Shown: one piece after another, positions 1-6,136 of the stretch
How the letters are laid out: every line of letters begins with the position of its first letter
How positions within the stretch are numbered: position 1 is the stretch's first letter
Source: JAEELC01 sp963605425
GTDB taxonomy: Bacteria > Bacillota_I > Bacilli_A > Acholeplasmatales > Anaeroplasmataceae
Length of the DNA stretch: 7,023 nt
NCBI GenBank assembly: GCA_963605425.1
Contig: CAVCUQ010000058.1
Location: forward strand, 1 to 7,023
Reading direction: 5' to 3'
The notes under the pieces: model-generated
What the model saw: only the letters and a program-made list of their open reading frames with translations
Told to the model about the DNA's origin: nothing
Database searches by the model: none
Translations under genes and position numbers: made by a program

Positions 1-1174
1 CTCCATTTGCTCTAATATCCTTACAAACTTTAATTAGATTAGCTGCTCCCTCCTCAGCTTTATTAAGTCCTAGTTTAATTTCAATTGCGCACCAATTACC
101 ATCTTCAAGTTCCAATACTGCATCAATTTCATTTCCTTTATAATCTTGATAATGAAAAAGTTTGGCATTCATTGCAGATGCATAAATAGATAGGTCCCTT
201 TCTACTAATGCTTCAAACATAAAGCCCATAGTATTTAAATCATTCATCATTTTTTTAGTTGTTAGTTTAAGCATTGCACAAGCCATCGCTGGATCTGCAA
301 AATGTCTTTTTTCCATTTGCTTTACTCTAAGAGATGACCTAATATTAGGTGAAAAAGGCTCAGTGTTATTAAAAATAAACATTCTGTTAAATGCATTTAA
401 ATATTTTATTAATGTATTCTTACTTATAGATTCAGAATCGTTTTCAATAATATCATTCAGAATACTTTGATTAGAAACTGTAGTTGATTCATTTCTAGCT
501 AATGATTTTAATATTAATTTAGCTTTTTGTTCATTATAATCAACATCCTTATCCAACTTTCTCAAGTCTGTCTTTATAACATTTTCCATATAGCCAGAGG
601 CTAGTTCTGCACATACGTCTTTATCAACTTCAATATTTCCGGGCCATCCGCCACGAATAATTAAATAAGCAAGACGTTCTAAACTAGTTACATCTAGTAT
701 TTTTGACTCGAACTTATTTTTACATAGATCTTTTAGTGAGATTAAACCACTTGAATCTCCAGATTCATAAAGTGACATAGTATTCATTCTTATACTTTTA
801 ATTCTTCCTGTTCCACTATGCAATATTCCTTTCTCATTTGGGGTAGATGAACCAGTTAATATAATTAATCCTTTTTCGGCTTTTTTATCAACATAAGCTC
901 TTGTAGCATCCCAAAGACTTGGTACCTCTTGCCACTCATCAATAAGTCTAGGCTTTTCTCCCTCTAGAACTGAATAAGGTTCCAATTCCGCAAATAATCT
1001 ATTTGAAAAATTGCCATTTGGATCTCCAACCAAAAATTCACTTTTTGCATGATATGATGATGTCCATGTTTTACCACACCATTTAGGTCCTTCAATACAA
1101 ATTGCACCAAATATTTTCAAATATTTTTCTATTTGAGGATCAATAACTCTTTTCTTGTATCTACTATTCTCCAT
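1..1174 (-). CDS. AAA_14 / DUF4143 family ATPase with C-terminal PD-(D/E)xK-like domain, 3' end cut by the window
   Basis: I translated this frame by hand; 391 codons are visible and the end lies outside the window. Seen: a P-loop at residues 29-36 (GPKWCGKT), a Walker B-like segment at 76-80 (RLIDE) followed by WQEVP, and a sensor-like LTGSS at 106-110. A helical region (about 190-315) precedes GFMFEALVERDL (317-328), EID (349-351) and EIKLG (365-369), which matches the E...D...ExK nuclease-fold signature. This domain order is that of the AAA_14 plus DUF4143 ATPases, a large, often species-expanded family usually of about 380-450 aa. Their cellular role is mostly unknown; links to DNA or toxin-antitoxin-like processes have been suggested. 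The start at 1174 is chosen because it follows AAAGGA at 1186-1191 and a near-consensus promoter. It is a monocistronic neighbour of the operon upstream. The family call is firm; the biological role is open. Confidence 0.93.
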   Translation of the reverse strand, partial: MENSRYKKRVIDPQIEKYLKIFGAICIEGPKWCGKTWTSSYHAKSEFLVGDPNGNFSNRLFAELEPYSVLEGEKPRLIDEWQEVPSLWDATRAYVDKKAEKGLIILTGSSTPNEKGILHSGTGRIKSIRMNTMSLYESGDSSGLISLKDLCKNKFESKILDVTSLERLAYLIIRGGWPGNIEVDKDVCAELASGYMENVIKTDLRKLDKDVDYNEQKAKLILKSLARNESTTVSNQSILNDIIENDSESISKNTLIKYLNAFNRMFIFNNTEPFSPNIRSSLRVKQMEKRHFADPAMACAMLKLTTKKMMNDLNTMGFMFEALVERDLSIYASAMNAKLFHYQDYKGNEIDAVLELEDGNWCAIEIKLGLNKAEEGAANLIKVCKDIRANG

Positions 1175-1199
1175 TCTCAAATCAATCCTTTCTGATTTA

Positions 1200-1228
1200 A
1201 TTATCGCAAATTGACCCATATTTGTCAA
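1200..1228 (-). promoter_or_regulatory. Sigma-A-type promoter of the DUF4143 ATPase gene
   Basis: On the minus strand TTGACA (1223-1228, perfect -35) is followed after exactly 17 bp by GATAAT (1200-1205, five of six to the -10 consensus). Transcription would start near 1193, giving a short leader with the SD at 1186-1191 and ATG at 1174. A 15-bp palindrome, GTCAATA-A-TATTGAC at 1224-1238, overlaps the -35 box. One 23-bp-spaced repeat fills the spacer, so a repressor bound there would block RNA polymerase. Confidence 0.8.
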
Positions 1229-1292
1229 TAATATTGACCCATATTTCTATCTAAAACTGACCGATATTTTAAAGTTAAACGGACCAACTTTT
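1210..1292 (-). repeat. Four direct repeats at exact 23-bp spacing over and upstream of the ATPase promoter
   Basis: On the plus strand the units are attgacccatattt (1210-1223), the identical unit at 1233-1246, actgaccgatattt (1256-1269) and acggaccaactttt (1279-1292). Starts are 23, 23 and 23 bp apart. GACC and the closing TTT are invariant, while copies drift with distance from the gene. The first copy lies between -10 and -35 and the second just upstream of -35. On the gene's strand the units read as GGTCA-type boxes. Two readings remain: an operator array for the ATPase gene, or the multiple terminal repeats of an IS21-family end that now supplies a promoter. No istA or istB remnant was seen next to it. 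Confidence 0.85.
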
Positions 1293-1713
1293 CGCCTTAT
1301 AAATAACAATCATTTAAAACTACAAAATAATTTATTTTAATTAGTTAATATATAAATAGCTTATCTTTCTAATAGCATTCTTCTATTAGACTAGAAATAT
1401 CTTATCTTAAATAATCTTTGTTTAATAAAATTAAATAAGATATATTGTTTTGTAAAGATAGATATGTATTCTTGTTTAGTAATGTCATCATTAGCTAGAA
1501 TACATAGAGGAAGACTACTATATCTCATATATTCATATAGTACTGACCTTTTCAAATACAAATCTAATAATGTTAAAAGGTTAAAATCATTTCTAATTAA
1601 AGATTATATCTTAACATATAGAAGATGCAATTAATCTTATTTCCTATTTTACATTAAATTCTAAATTAGTATTGAATCATTTTAAACTTTGGGGTTTTTA
1701 GAAGTTTTTCTTT
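1293..1713. other. AT-rich intergenic stretch without a supportable gene
   Basis: This 421-bp gap lies between the end of the 273-aa gene and the ATPase promoter repeats. It holds two clear hairpins (1368-1390 and 1397-1443) that can be closed by an outer stem. On the minus strand there is an open stretch of 70 codons (1603-1391) without a ribosome binding site. On the plus strand there is a 56-codon ORF (1464-1634), also without one. No T-rich terminator follows the 273-aa gene on the minus strand. It may be decayed sequence; nothing here is called as a gene. Confidence 0.6.
1368..1443. repeat. Two adjacent inverted repeats (hairpins)
   Basis: Hairpin 1 pairs TCTAATAG (1368-1375) with CTATTAGA (1383-1390), a perfect 8-bp stem with a 7-nt loop. 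Hairpin 2 pairs ATATCTTATcTTAA (1397-1410) with TTAAATAAGATAT (1431-1443), 13 pairs with one bulged base and a 20-nt loop. TATCTTT (1362-1368) can pair with AAAGATA (1454-1460) outside both. Neither hairpin is followed by a T tract, so they are not ordinary terminators. High A+T makes chance palindromes common. Confidence 0.5.
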
Positions 1714-2535
1714 CTATAACATATTAAAGAGTAATTTATAACCATTATCATTATCAATTATATCTGCTTCATCTTTATATAATTCTTTTATTCTTTTTAT
1801 TTCGTTTTTATCTATTAAAGACAAATACTTAACTAAAGTTTTATGAATATCATCAGAGTAATACTTCTTCCCATGAACAAATAAATATTCTTTAGGACAG
1901 ATACTAAAAGCTACCTTAATTGAATTAGCTTTAATATAACCATTTGCTATCTTTTTATTATTTGAAATTGTAGATAACAAATATTCCATATGCATTCTAA
2001 ATTGCATATATGGCATAGATATATAATTCATACCTATTTGTTCTAATATCTCTTCAATCCTATCTTTAGCCTCTTTTTCTTTCATACCTTCTACCCTAAA
2101 GAAAGACATATATAGATTATATAAATTATCATTTTTATATTTATCAAAATACGGATTAGATAGATCAATTGCTGATAGTTCTATCAATTTACTAACTTTA
2201 ATAAAATGAAGAGAATTGAGAGTTAGTCTGGTGTCATTCATGTTAGCTAAATATATAATGAATTCTCTAGTCTTACTTGATTTTGATTTAGATAAATTTA
2301 ATGTTAAATTATCATATTCTTCTTTCTCAAATACTTTTCTTTCTTCTTTAATTGTTTCAAATTGATAAGAATATCCTTTCCAATATAAACAATCATTAAT
2401 ATCATATCTTAATTCTTTATTATTAATATCTTTTTCTATTAATTTAGTTAATCTATTAATAATTTCTTCTTGCGTCAACTTTTCTTCTTCCCATCTAGAT
2501 ATCAAATCAAATAACAAATCACAGGTGTATTTCAT
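1714..2535 (-). CDS. Uncharacterised 273-aa protein, paralogue of the upstream 297-aa gene product
   Basis: I do not recognise a named family. The protein is mostly predicted helix, rich in Lys, Asn, Leu and Tyr, with no signal peptide, membrane segment or enzymatic motif. It aligns along its length with the 297-aa protein encoded just upstream. Shared blocks are: a 'DIN..DC' region near 36-49; KxxSxxTxxFIxY at about 84-95; the block KYKxxNLYxxYM at 132-143; a Pro-aromatic...E-LL block at 175-187; NxKIANxxIK at 193-202; and an NDNGY motif at 262-266 close to the C-terminus. Its ATG overlaps the TGA of the 297-aa gene (ATGA, 2532-2535), and a GAGGAG lies about 11 nt upstream inside that gene, so translation is probably coupled. 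It is the last gene of the putative four-gene operon. The gene is firm; the function is unknown. Confidence 0.85.
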   Translation of the reverse strand: MKYTCDLLFDLISRWEEEKLTQEEIINRLTKLIEKDINNKELRYDINDCLYWKGYSYQFETIKEERKVFEKEEYDNLTLNLSKSKSSKTREFIIYLANMNDTRLTLNSLHFIKVSKLIELSAIDLSNPYFDKYKNDNLYNLYMSFFRVEGMKEKEAKDRIEEILEQIGMNYISMPYMQFRMHMEYLLSTISNNKKIANGYIKANSIKVAFSICPKEYLFVHGKKYYSDDIHKTLVKYLSLIDKNEIKRIKELYKDEADIIDNDNGYKLLFNML

Positions 2536-3425
2536 TTCTTATCAAACTCCTCAAGTATAGAATAGTAGATTGCTCTATAACCATTATCATTAAATGAATT
2601 TAATATTTTATAATCATCATTTGAATAATATTTAGATAATTCTTTTAATTTAGATGTTGAAAATGAATCTCTATGTTTATTAATTAAAGTTCTTGGATTT
2701 TCTAAAGTTTTATTATATTCATTATCTTTCAAGTAAGAAGGTTTATATACCAAAAACCTAATTTTAATTGTATTTGCAATCTTATGATTAAGACGAGGAC
2801 TTGCAAGAAGAGATTCTACATCAAAAGAAAATTTTACAAATGGAAGATTCATATCAAGATTAAATAAAGTATCTATTTTAAAGAAACTATATAATTGTGA
2901 TAAAAGTTTAGTTTTAAATAAAGAATTAGGTAAATATACAACCTTCATATAAAAATCATATAAGTTAGTTATCTTATACTTGCCTGCAAACTCAACCCAG
3001 CCATGATTTATTGCATAGTCTAAGTTTTTAAGTCTTACATATTTCATTGTAAGGAAATGAAGAGGTAAATTGTCTAGTTTTCTTGAATAATTAATGAATA
3101 CTTTAGTAATAGATTTATTTTTCTTACTAGCATATGCAAGTTCATAAAAATAAATACTATTAAATATTTCGTCTTCTTTAATTATTATTCCTTTATCAGT
3201 AAAGAGTACCAATCTTTTAGTATGACAATGAAAGGTCTTTTGTTTATCGATACTCAAGTTGAAAAAGTAGTCAGGCAAAGTATAATTTATACAATCTAAA
3301 ATATATTTTAATTGTAATGTATTAATTTGGTTATCAATAAAATATTTAAAAGCATCATCAATCATTTTCTCTTTGCTAGTTAATTTTAATGATTCAACAA
3401 TTTGGTCTAATTCACTTCTTGTCAT
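2532..3425 (-). CDS. Uncharacterised 297-aa protein, paralogue of the downstream 273-aa gene product
   Basis: Not recognised. It is a soluble, helix-rich, basic protein without signal peptide or membrane segments. It shares motif blocks, in the same order, with the 273-aa product: FINY at 110-113, KYKITNLYDFYM at 149-160, LPFVKF...ESLL at 194-207, NHKIANTIK at 213-221, and NDNGY at 279-283 near the C-terminus. This is best explained by an old tandem duplication followed by strong divergence. The start at 3425 follows TGAGG with a 5-nt spacer. That SD coincides with the stop codon (3433-3435) of a frame running on from the preceding 138-aa gene. It ends in ATGA shared with the next gene. No catalytic residues stand out; a structural or binding role, possibly a heteromeric pair with its paralogue, is inference. 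Confidence 0.86.
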   Translation of the reverse strand: MTRSELDQIVESLKLTSKEKMIDDAFKYFIDNQINTLQLKYILDCINYTLPDYFFNLSIDKQKTFHCHTKRLVLFTDKGIIIKEDEIFNSIYFYELAYASKKNKSITKVFINYSRKLDNLPLHFLTMKYVRLKNLDYAINHGWVEFAGKYKITNLYDFYMKVVYLPNSLFKTKLLSQLYSFFKIDTLFNLDMNLPFVKFSFDVESLLASPRLNHKIANTIKIRFLVYKPSYLKDNEYNKTLENPRTLINKHRDSFSTSKLKELSKYYSNDDYKILNSFNDNGYRAIYYSILEEFDKK

Positions 3426-3432
3426 CTTAACC

Positions 3433-3500
3433 TCAGGCTATAACATCATTTTGAAATATCTCATCATAATCTCCATCTAAAGAGCTATTATGAAGTTTGA
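3433..3500 (-). pseudogene. Probable frameshifted C-terminal tail of the 138-aa gene
   Basis: The annotated frame of the 138-aa gene stops at 3501-3503, leaving an atypical 67-bp untranslated gap. In the -1 frame the mRNA stays open through KLVKLHNSSLDGDYDEIF and QNDVIA to a TGA at 3433-3435. The switch point is a run of six A in the mRNA (3513-3518). One additional A would give a single 161-aa protein whose stop overlaps the SD of the 297-aa gene, matching the close junctions elsewhere in this operon. A real indel mutation, a base-calling error in the homopolymer and recoding are all possible. The A6 run is not in the classic A-AAA-AAG phase. Confidence 0.5.
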
Positions 3501-3917
3501 CTAATTTAGTGCTTTTTTAGGAGATTTAAATAAATAGAAATTAATATCTATTCCTAGTTTATTAAATAAATCACATAAAGCATCTGCATAGTTATCAAAT
3601 TCATCATATGATTTAGTGGTATTAATATCTTTAAGTAATTCTTTTAATTTATGATACAAATTAATATCTTTATCAAAATCATATTCACATTCATATATAT
3701 CTAATATTTCAGATAAATTATCAAGTGTTATTTCTTCATATTTATAATCAGTTATTGTTTCAACTACACTAAGTACATGCTCTTTAAATGTATCATATAA
3801 TTTATTTATATCATTTGATGCATACCATTGTCCATAAGTTCCTGAGCACATAGGACAAAATCCTAGTGTAATATCTGCCCAAAACAAATATGATTGATCT
3901 GTAATTTTTTCTTCCAT
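3501..3917 (-). CDS. Uncharacterised 138-aa acidic protein with a CPMC motif
   Basis: Not recognised. Near the N-terminus it has GFCPMCSGTYGQWY (residues 19-32). The single CxxC could be half of a zinc site, but no second Cys pair is visible within the protein; C77 and C115 are isolated. The rest is acidic and predicted helical, rich in Asp, Lys, Leu and Tyr (about 35-125), with no membrane segment. The start at 3917 is set by AAAAGGAG at 3926-3933, which lies inside the last codons of the 511-aa gene; the two genes are 5 bp apart and very likely coupled. The end looks abnormal: a -1 frame continuing from an A6 run at 3513-3518 would lengthen it to 161 aa. It could be a partner of the CpXC/SseB-like protein; that is inferred from position only. 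Confidence 0.82.
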   Translation of the reverse strand: MEEKITDQSYLFWADITLGFCPMCSGTYGQWYASNDINKLYDTFKEHVLSVVETITDYKYEEITLDNLSEILDIYECEYDFDKDINLYHKLKELLKDINTTKSYDEFDNYADALCDLFNKLGIDINFYLFKSPKKALN

Positions 3918-3922
3918 ATCAT

Positions 3923-5458
3923 TTACTCCTTTTCAATTGGCATTTTAGATAATTCCTTGCTTCTAAGTAATAGTTTAATTCTGCGGTATCCATCTTGTAA
4001 CATACTATCAGTTTCCTTTTCACTTAACCCAAGCTTTTCTCTTGTTTTAATTAAACTAGCATTACTAAAATAAACTTCCTTAATTAACTTATAATTATCT
4101 TTGCCTATATAATGTAATTCATCTTCACTAACATTACTTAAAAATTCTTGCATTAGATTACGTTTTGTCATAATTCTATCTGTTAATATTTTTAATAAAT
4201 TTTCTATAGAAAATTTAAAATTATCACTTTCAGGATTTATTAATATTCCATCAAATCTATCAGCTATATTAAAGAATTGATAAAGGACTGATTTCACATC
4301 ATAAATAAGCTTAACATTAATCATCTCATCTTTAACATCTTCTTGATCTAAGTATAGTGCTAGATAGATTTTACCATTACTCTCAATCCTCTTAAATTCA
4401 GGTACATATTTATTATTATGAATTTCATATTTCATAGGTACAATAATATTAGAATTTAGAAATTCATCATATCCACCATTTTTGAATCTAGATTTAATAA
4501 TCTCTTTTAGTCTTTCATTGTGCAGTTCATCATTAGAACCTAGTGTAGTCTCAAAGGCCATGTTTCCAGTTTTATAGGTTACAACTGGTATGTCATTAAT
4601 TTCACATCCAAATTCTATATCAGACATATGAATAATCCTATCAACAATACCTGTATATATTGTAGATTCATCATCAATATAATCAATTAGTGCTACATGG
4701 TCTCCTTCTTTGAATTTACCTTCATTAAATGATTGAACAAATGCAATTTTTATCTCTCCATATTTATTTCTACATATTGCAAATTCATAAACAAGTTTGT
4801 AAGCTTCTTCTGAAATCTCATCTTTCTTATATTGATATAATTTCTTAATATAAGTACTAGATACTACAAAAGGATCTTTTCCATTAGATAAAGTTAATGA
4901 TTTTTCATAAGTCTCATTATACATATTAGTAACATTAAATCTCTTGACTGTATAATCATCTACTTTTTCGTTATAAAGTACTACAGCAAGTTGTATATTA
5001 CTTCCATCCGAGCTATATTCAGCATTTGATCTTAAAACCTTTAATCCTTTAAATTTACTCTCAATATATTCTTTTATATCATAACACAAAAGTGCTGTTA
5101 CAAAAGGATCAAAACCAAAATCAATAGAATTGACTATATTAGGAAATTCAAATGCTGAATCTGATATATAAAAGTCATAACCTGGAAACTCTTCTTTAAG
5201 CTCCATTCTATCAGTTAGTCCTGAATCATATGAATTATTTATTACACCATATTTTTTTGTATCATCTACATATAGAAATGGACTTAAAAGGAAATTATTA
5301 TAATTACACTTAGGACAGACATGATTAAGATGTTTTAATTTTAAAAAGTCTTCTTTTAAGTTTATATCTTCATTTACGCGAATAACTGTTAAAGTCCTCT
5401 CTTCAAAATACTCGCCGCATTTTTCGCATCTAAATGTTAAATTTCTATAATTTGCCAT
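3923..5458 (-). CDS. CpXC zinc-ribbon / SseB-like / C-terminal HTH modular protein, 511 aa
   Basis: First gene of the putative operon. The N-terminus carries two CxxC pairs (C11/C14 and C48/C51) in the arrangement of the CpXC domain, with the typical following 'L..P.LY.D' (FLLSPFLYVD, 56-65). Residues about 250-295 (GDHVALIDYIDDE...YTGIVDRI) look like a small beta module. Residues about 320-425 resemble an SseB N-terminal domain: a VPMKYEI strand, 'GKIYLALYLDQED' and the characteristic INPES..F at 407-414. The tail (about 460-500) has LGLSEKETDSMLQDGYRRI followed by KLLLRSKEL, resembling the helix-turn-helix of sigma-70 region 4. There is no signal peptide or membrane segment, so it is probably cytoplasmic. 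CpXC and SseB domains are known but poorly characterised; no reaction can be assigned. The start at 5458 follows GAGG with a 7-nt spacer. CpXC is fairly sure, SseB probable, the HTH suggestive. Confidence 0.88.
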   Translation of the reverse strand: MANYRNLTFRCEKCGEYFEERTLTVIRVNEDINLKEDFLKLKHLNHVCPKCNYNNFLLSPFLYVDDTKKYGVINNSYDSGLTDRMELKEEFPGYDFYISDSAFEFPNIVNSIDFGFDPFVTALLCYDIKEYIESKFKGLKVLRSNAEYSSDGSNIQLAVVLYNEKVDDYTVKRFNVTNMYNETYEKSLTLSNGKDPFVVSSTYIKKLYQYKKDEISEEAYKLVYEFAICRNKYGEIKIAFVQSFNEGKFKEGDHVALIDYIDDESTIYTGIVDRIIHMSDIEFGCEINDIPVVTYKTGNMAFETTLGSNDELHNERLKEIIKSRFKNGGYDEFLNSNIIVPMKYEIHNNKYVPEFKRIESNGKIYLALYLDQEDVKDEMINVKLIYDVKSVLYQFFNIADRFDGILINPESDNFKFSIENLLKILTDRIMTKRNLMQEFLSNVSEDELHYIGKDNYKLIKEVYFSNASLIKTREKLGLSEKETDSMLQDGYRRIKLLLRSKELSKMPIEKE

Positions 5459-5574
5459 ATTACTACCTCTTTTTTAAAATAATTAGAATTAGAAGCATCG
5501 AGTGACATCCCTTATTTTTAAAATTTACCCTAATTTATTTCCAATGCCTAATCTAATTCTTTAATCTTTATTTA

Positions 5575-5642
5575 TTAGCACTTAAAGGAAGTAAGTTAAG
5601 GAAGGTTATTTTAAATGTACAAGAATTTTCTTCAAGTGCTAA
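5575..5642 (-). repeat. Long imperfect inverted repeat in the operon leader
   Basis: Plus-strand arms TTAGCACTT (5575-5583) and AAGTGCTAA (5634-5642) are perfectly complementary over 9 bp. After one mismatch (5584/5633) the pairing continues for eight more positions (5585-5592 with 5625-5632, two G-T wobbles), leaving a loop of about 32 nt. It lies about 117-184 nt upstream of the 511-aa start. The arms each match 8 of 9 bases of the CIRCE half-sites bound by HrcA, but the 50-nt gap is far from the 9-nt CIRCE spacing. No T tract follows, so it is not a terminator. Confidence 0.7.
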
Positions 5643-5697
5643 CCTAAAGACATTTTCATTTTAAGAGATAGTAATCTATATTTAAATAAAACAAGCT

Positions 5698-5726
5698 AAT
5701 ATAATCTTCCATATATCCTAAGTTAA
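5698..5726 (-). promoter_or_regulatory. Candidate promoter of the four-gene operon
   Basis: On the minus strand TTAACT (5721-5726; four of six to the -35 consensus) is followed after 17 bp by TATATT (5698-5703; five of six to the -10). Transcription would start near 5691, giving a leader of about 230 nt that includes the long inverted repeat. The hairpin at 5731-5762 sits immediately upstream of the -35 and could be an operator. In such AT-rich DNA a chance match is possible. Confidence 0.4.
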
Positions 5727-5730
5727 TTGT

Positions 5731-5762
5731 TAATATATTTATTACATAGTAATAATATATTA
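5731..5762. repeat. Tight inverted repeat upstream of the candidate operon promoter
   Basis: The arm taatatatttattac (5731-5745) pairs with gtaataatatatta (5749-5762) over 14 bp with a single bulged T and a 3-nt loop (ata). All but one pair is A-T. It lacks a following T tract on either strand. Its place just upstream of a -35 candidate makes a regulator binding site possible, but base composition alone could yield it. Confidence 0.55.
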
Positions 5763-5834
5763 AAAGGCAAAAATATTTCTTATAAATAACTTCATTTCAA
5801 GGCAAATATAAAGACTATTCAAAACTTATTTGGA

Positions 5835-5862
5835 ATTTTATAGGTTTTGCTTTAGTTGACAA
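5835..5862 (-). promoter_or_regulatory. Alternative promoter candidate for the operon
   Basis: Minus-strand TTGTCA (5857-5862) and TAAAAT (5835-5840) are separated by 16 bp; each matches five of six consensus bases. It lies just downstream of the terminator that ends the small 53-aa gene, a natural place for the next promoter. If used, the leader before the 511-aa gene would be about 370 nt. Confidence 0.45.
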
Positions 5863-5899
5863 AAGTAAACACCGATAAAAAATTCAAGTTCCAACTATT

Positions 5900-5928
5900 A
5901 AAAAAAGCCTGATATTTTCTATCAGACT
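5900..5928 (-). terminator. Rho-independent terminator of the 53-aa gene
   Basis: On the minus strand AGTCTGATA pairs with TATCAGGCT (plus-strand 5906-5914 with 5920-5928) as a 9-bp stem including one G-T pair, with a GAAAA loop. It is followed directly by seven T (plus-strand A at 5900-5906). It lies about 40 nt after the TAG of the small gene and separates that gene from the operon to its left. Confidence 0.9.
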
Positions 5929-5967
5929 AATTATATTATTACTAAATATATTAATAAATTTTAATAA

Positions 5968-6129
5968 CTATAGAGGAATAATTTCAAAGAACTTATAAAA
6001 TGATCCTCTAACTCTATTTTGAGCATAATTTACTACAAAATTTCTGTCCCCAGTCATAGTTTCTTTAAAAGCTACTGCACCTATTTGATAAGTAAATTCA
6101 TTCATATAGTATCTAATTTCCCATTTCAT
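5968..6129 (-). CDS. 53-aa orphan small protein
   Basis: This small gene is supported by a complete gene setting: AAGGAGG at 6137-6143 with a 7-nt spacer before ATG at 6129, a promoter upstream, and a strong terminator about 40 nt after the TAG. The product starts MKWEIRYYMNEFTYQIGAVA and contains GDRNFVVNYAQNRVRGSF at residues 28-45. It is soluble, modestly basic, with no signal peptide or membrane segment. A short beta-beta-alpha-beta fold seems plausible (strand near 2-9, strand near 13-20, helix near 29-42, strand near 45-51); this is inference. I do not recognise the family. It sits alone between the GHKL-type regulator and the four-gene operon and has its own transcription unit. Confidence 0.85.
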   Translation of the reverse strand: MKWEIRYYMNEFTYQIGAVAFKETMTGDRNFVVNYAQNRVRGSFYKFFEIIPL

Positions 6130-6136
6130 ACTATTA

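Larger units (their letters stand above)
5459..5899 (-). other. Long gene-free leader upstream of the four-gene operon
   Basis: No credible ORF of useful length lies here. The region ends in the SD (AAAGAGG) of the 511-aa gene. It contains two promoter candidates, a long inverted repeat at 5575-5642, a tight 14-bp hairpin at 5731-5762, a 9-bp inverted repeat (AGAATTAGA at 5485-5493 with TCTAATTCT at 5552-5560), and a short direct repeat, aaggcaaa, at 5764 and 5799. Depending on the promoter used, the mRNA would carry a 5' leader of roughly 230-370 nt, long enough for a structured regulatory RNA. No known riboswitch core or T-box sequence was recognised. Confidence 0.55.

Noticed and set aside
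1464..1634. Plus-strand ORF of 56 aa in the gap
   Set aside because: There is no SD before the ATG, no recognised motif, and it overlaps an equally open minus-strand frame.
1686..1712. Terminator after the 273-aa gene
   Set aside because: The AAACTT/AAGTTT stem is only 6 bp with a 12-nt loop, and on the minus strand no T tract follows.
2532..2535. TGA read as tryptophan (mycoplasma code)
   Set aside because: TGA lies in a standard ATGA start-stop overlap, and all Trp codons in the genes are TGG.
5463..5498. Leader peptide of 11 aa (MLLILIILKKR) ending in the SD of the 511-aa gene
   Set aside because: It has no ribosome binding site of its own; short Leu/Ile ORFs are expected by chance in this composition.
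5575..5642. A CIRCE operator for HrcA
   Set aside because: The arms match 8 of 9 bases each but are separated by 50 nt instead of 9, and no chaperone gene follows.
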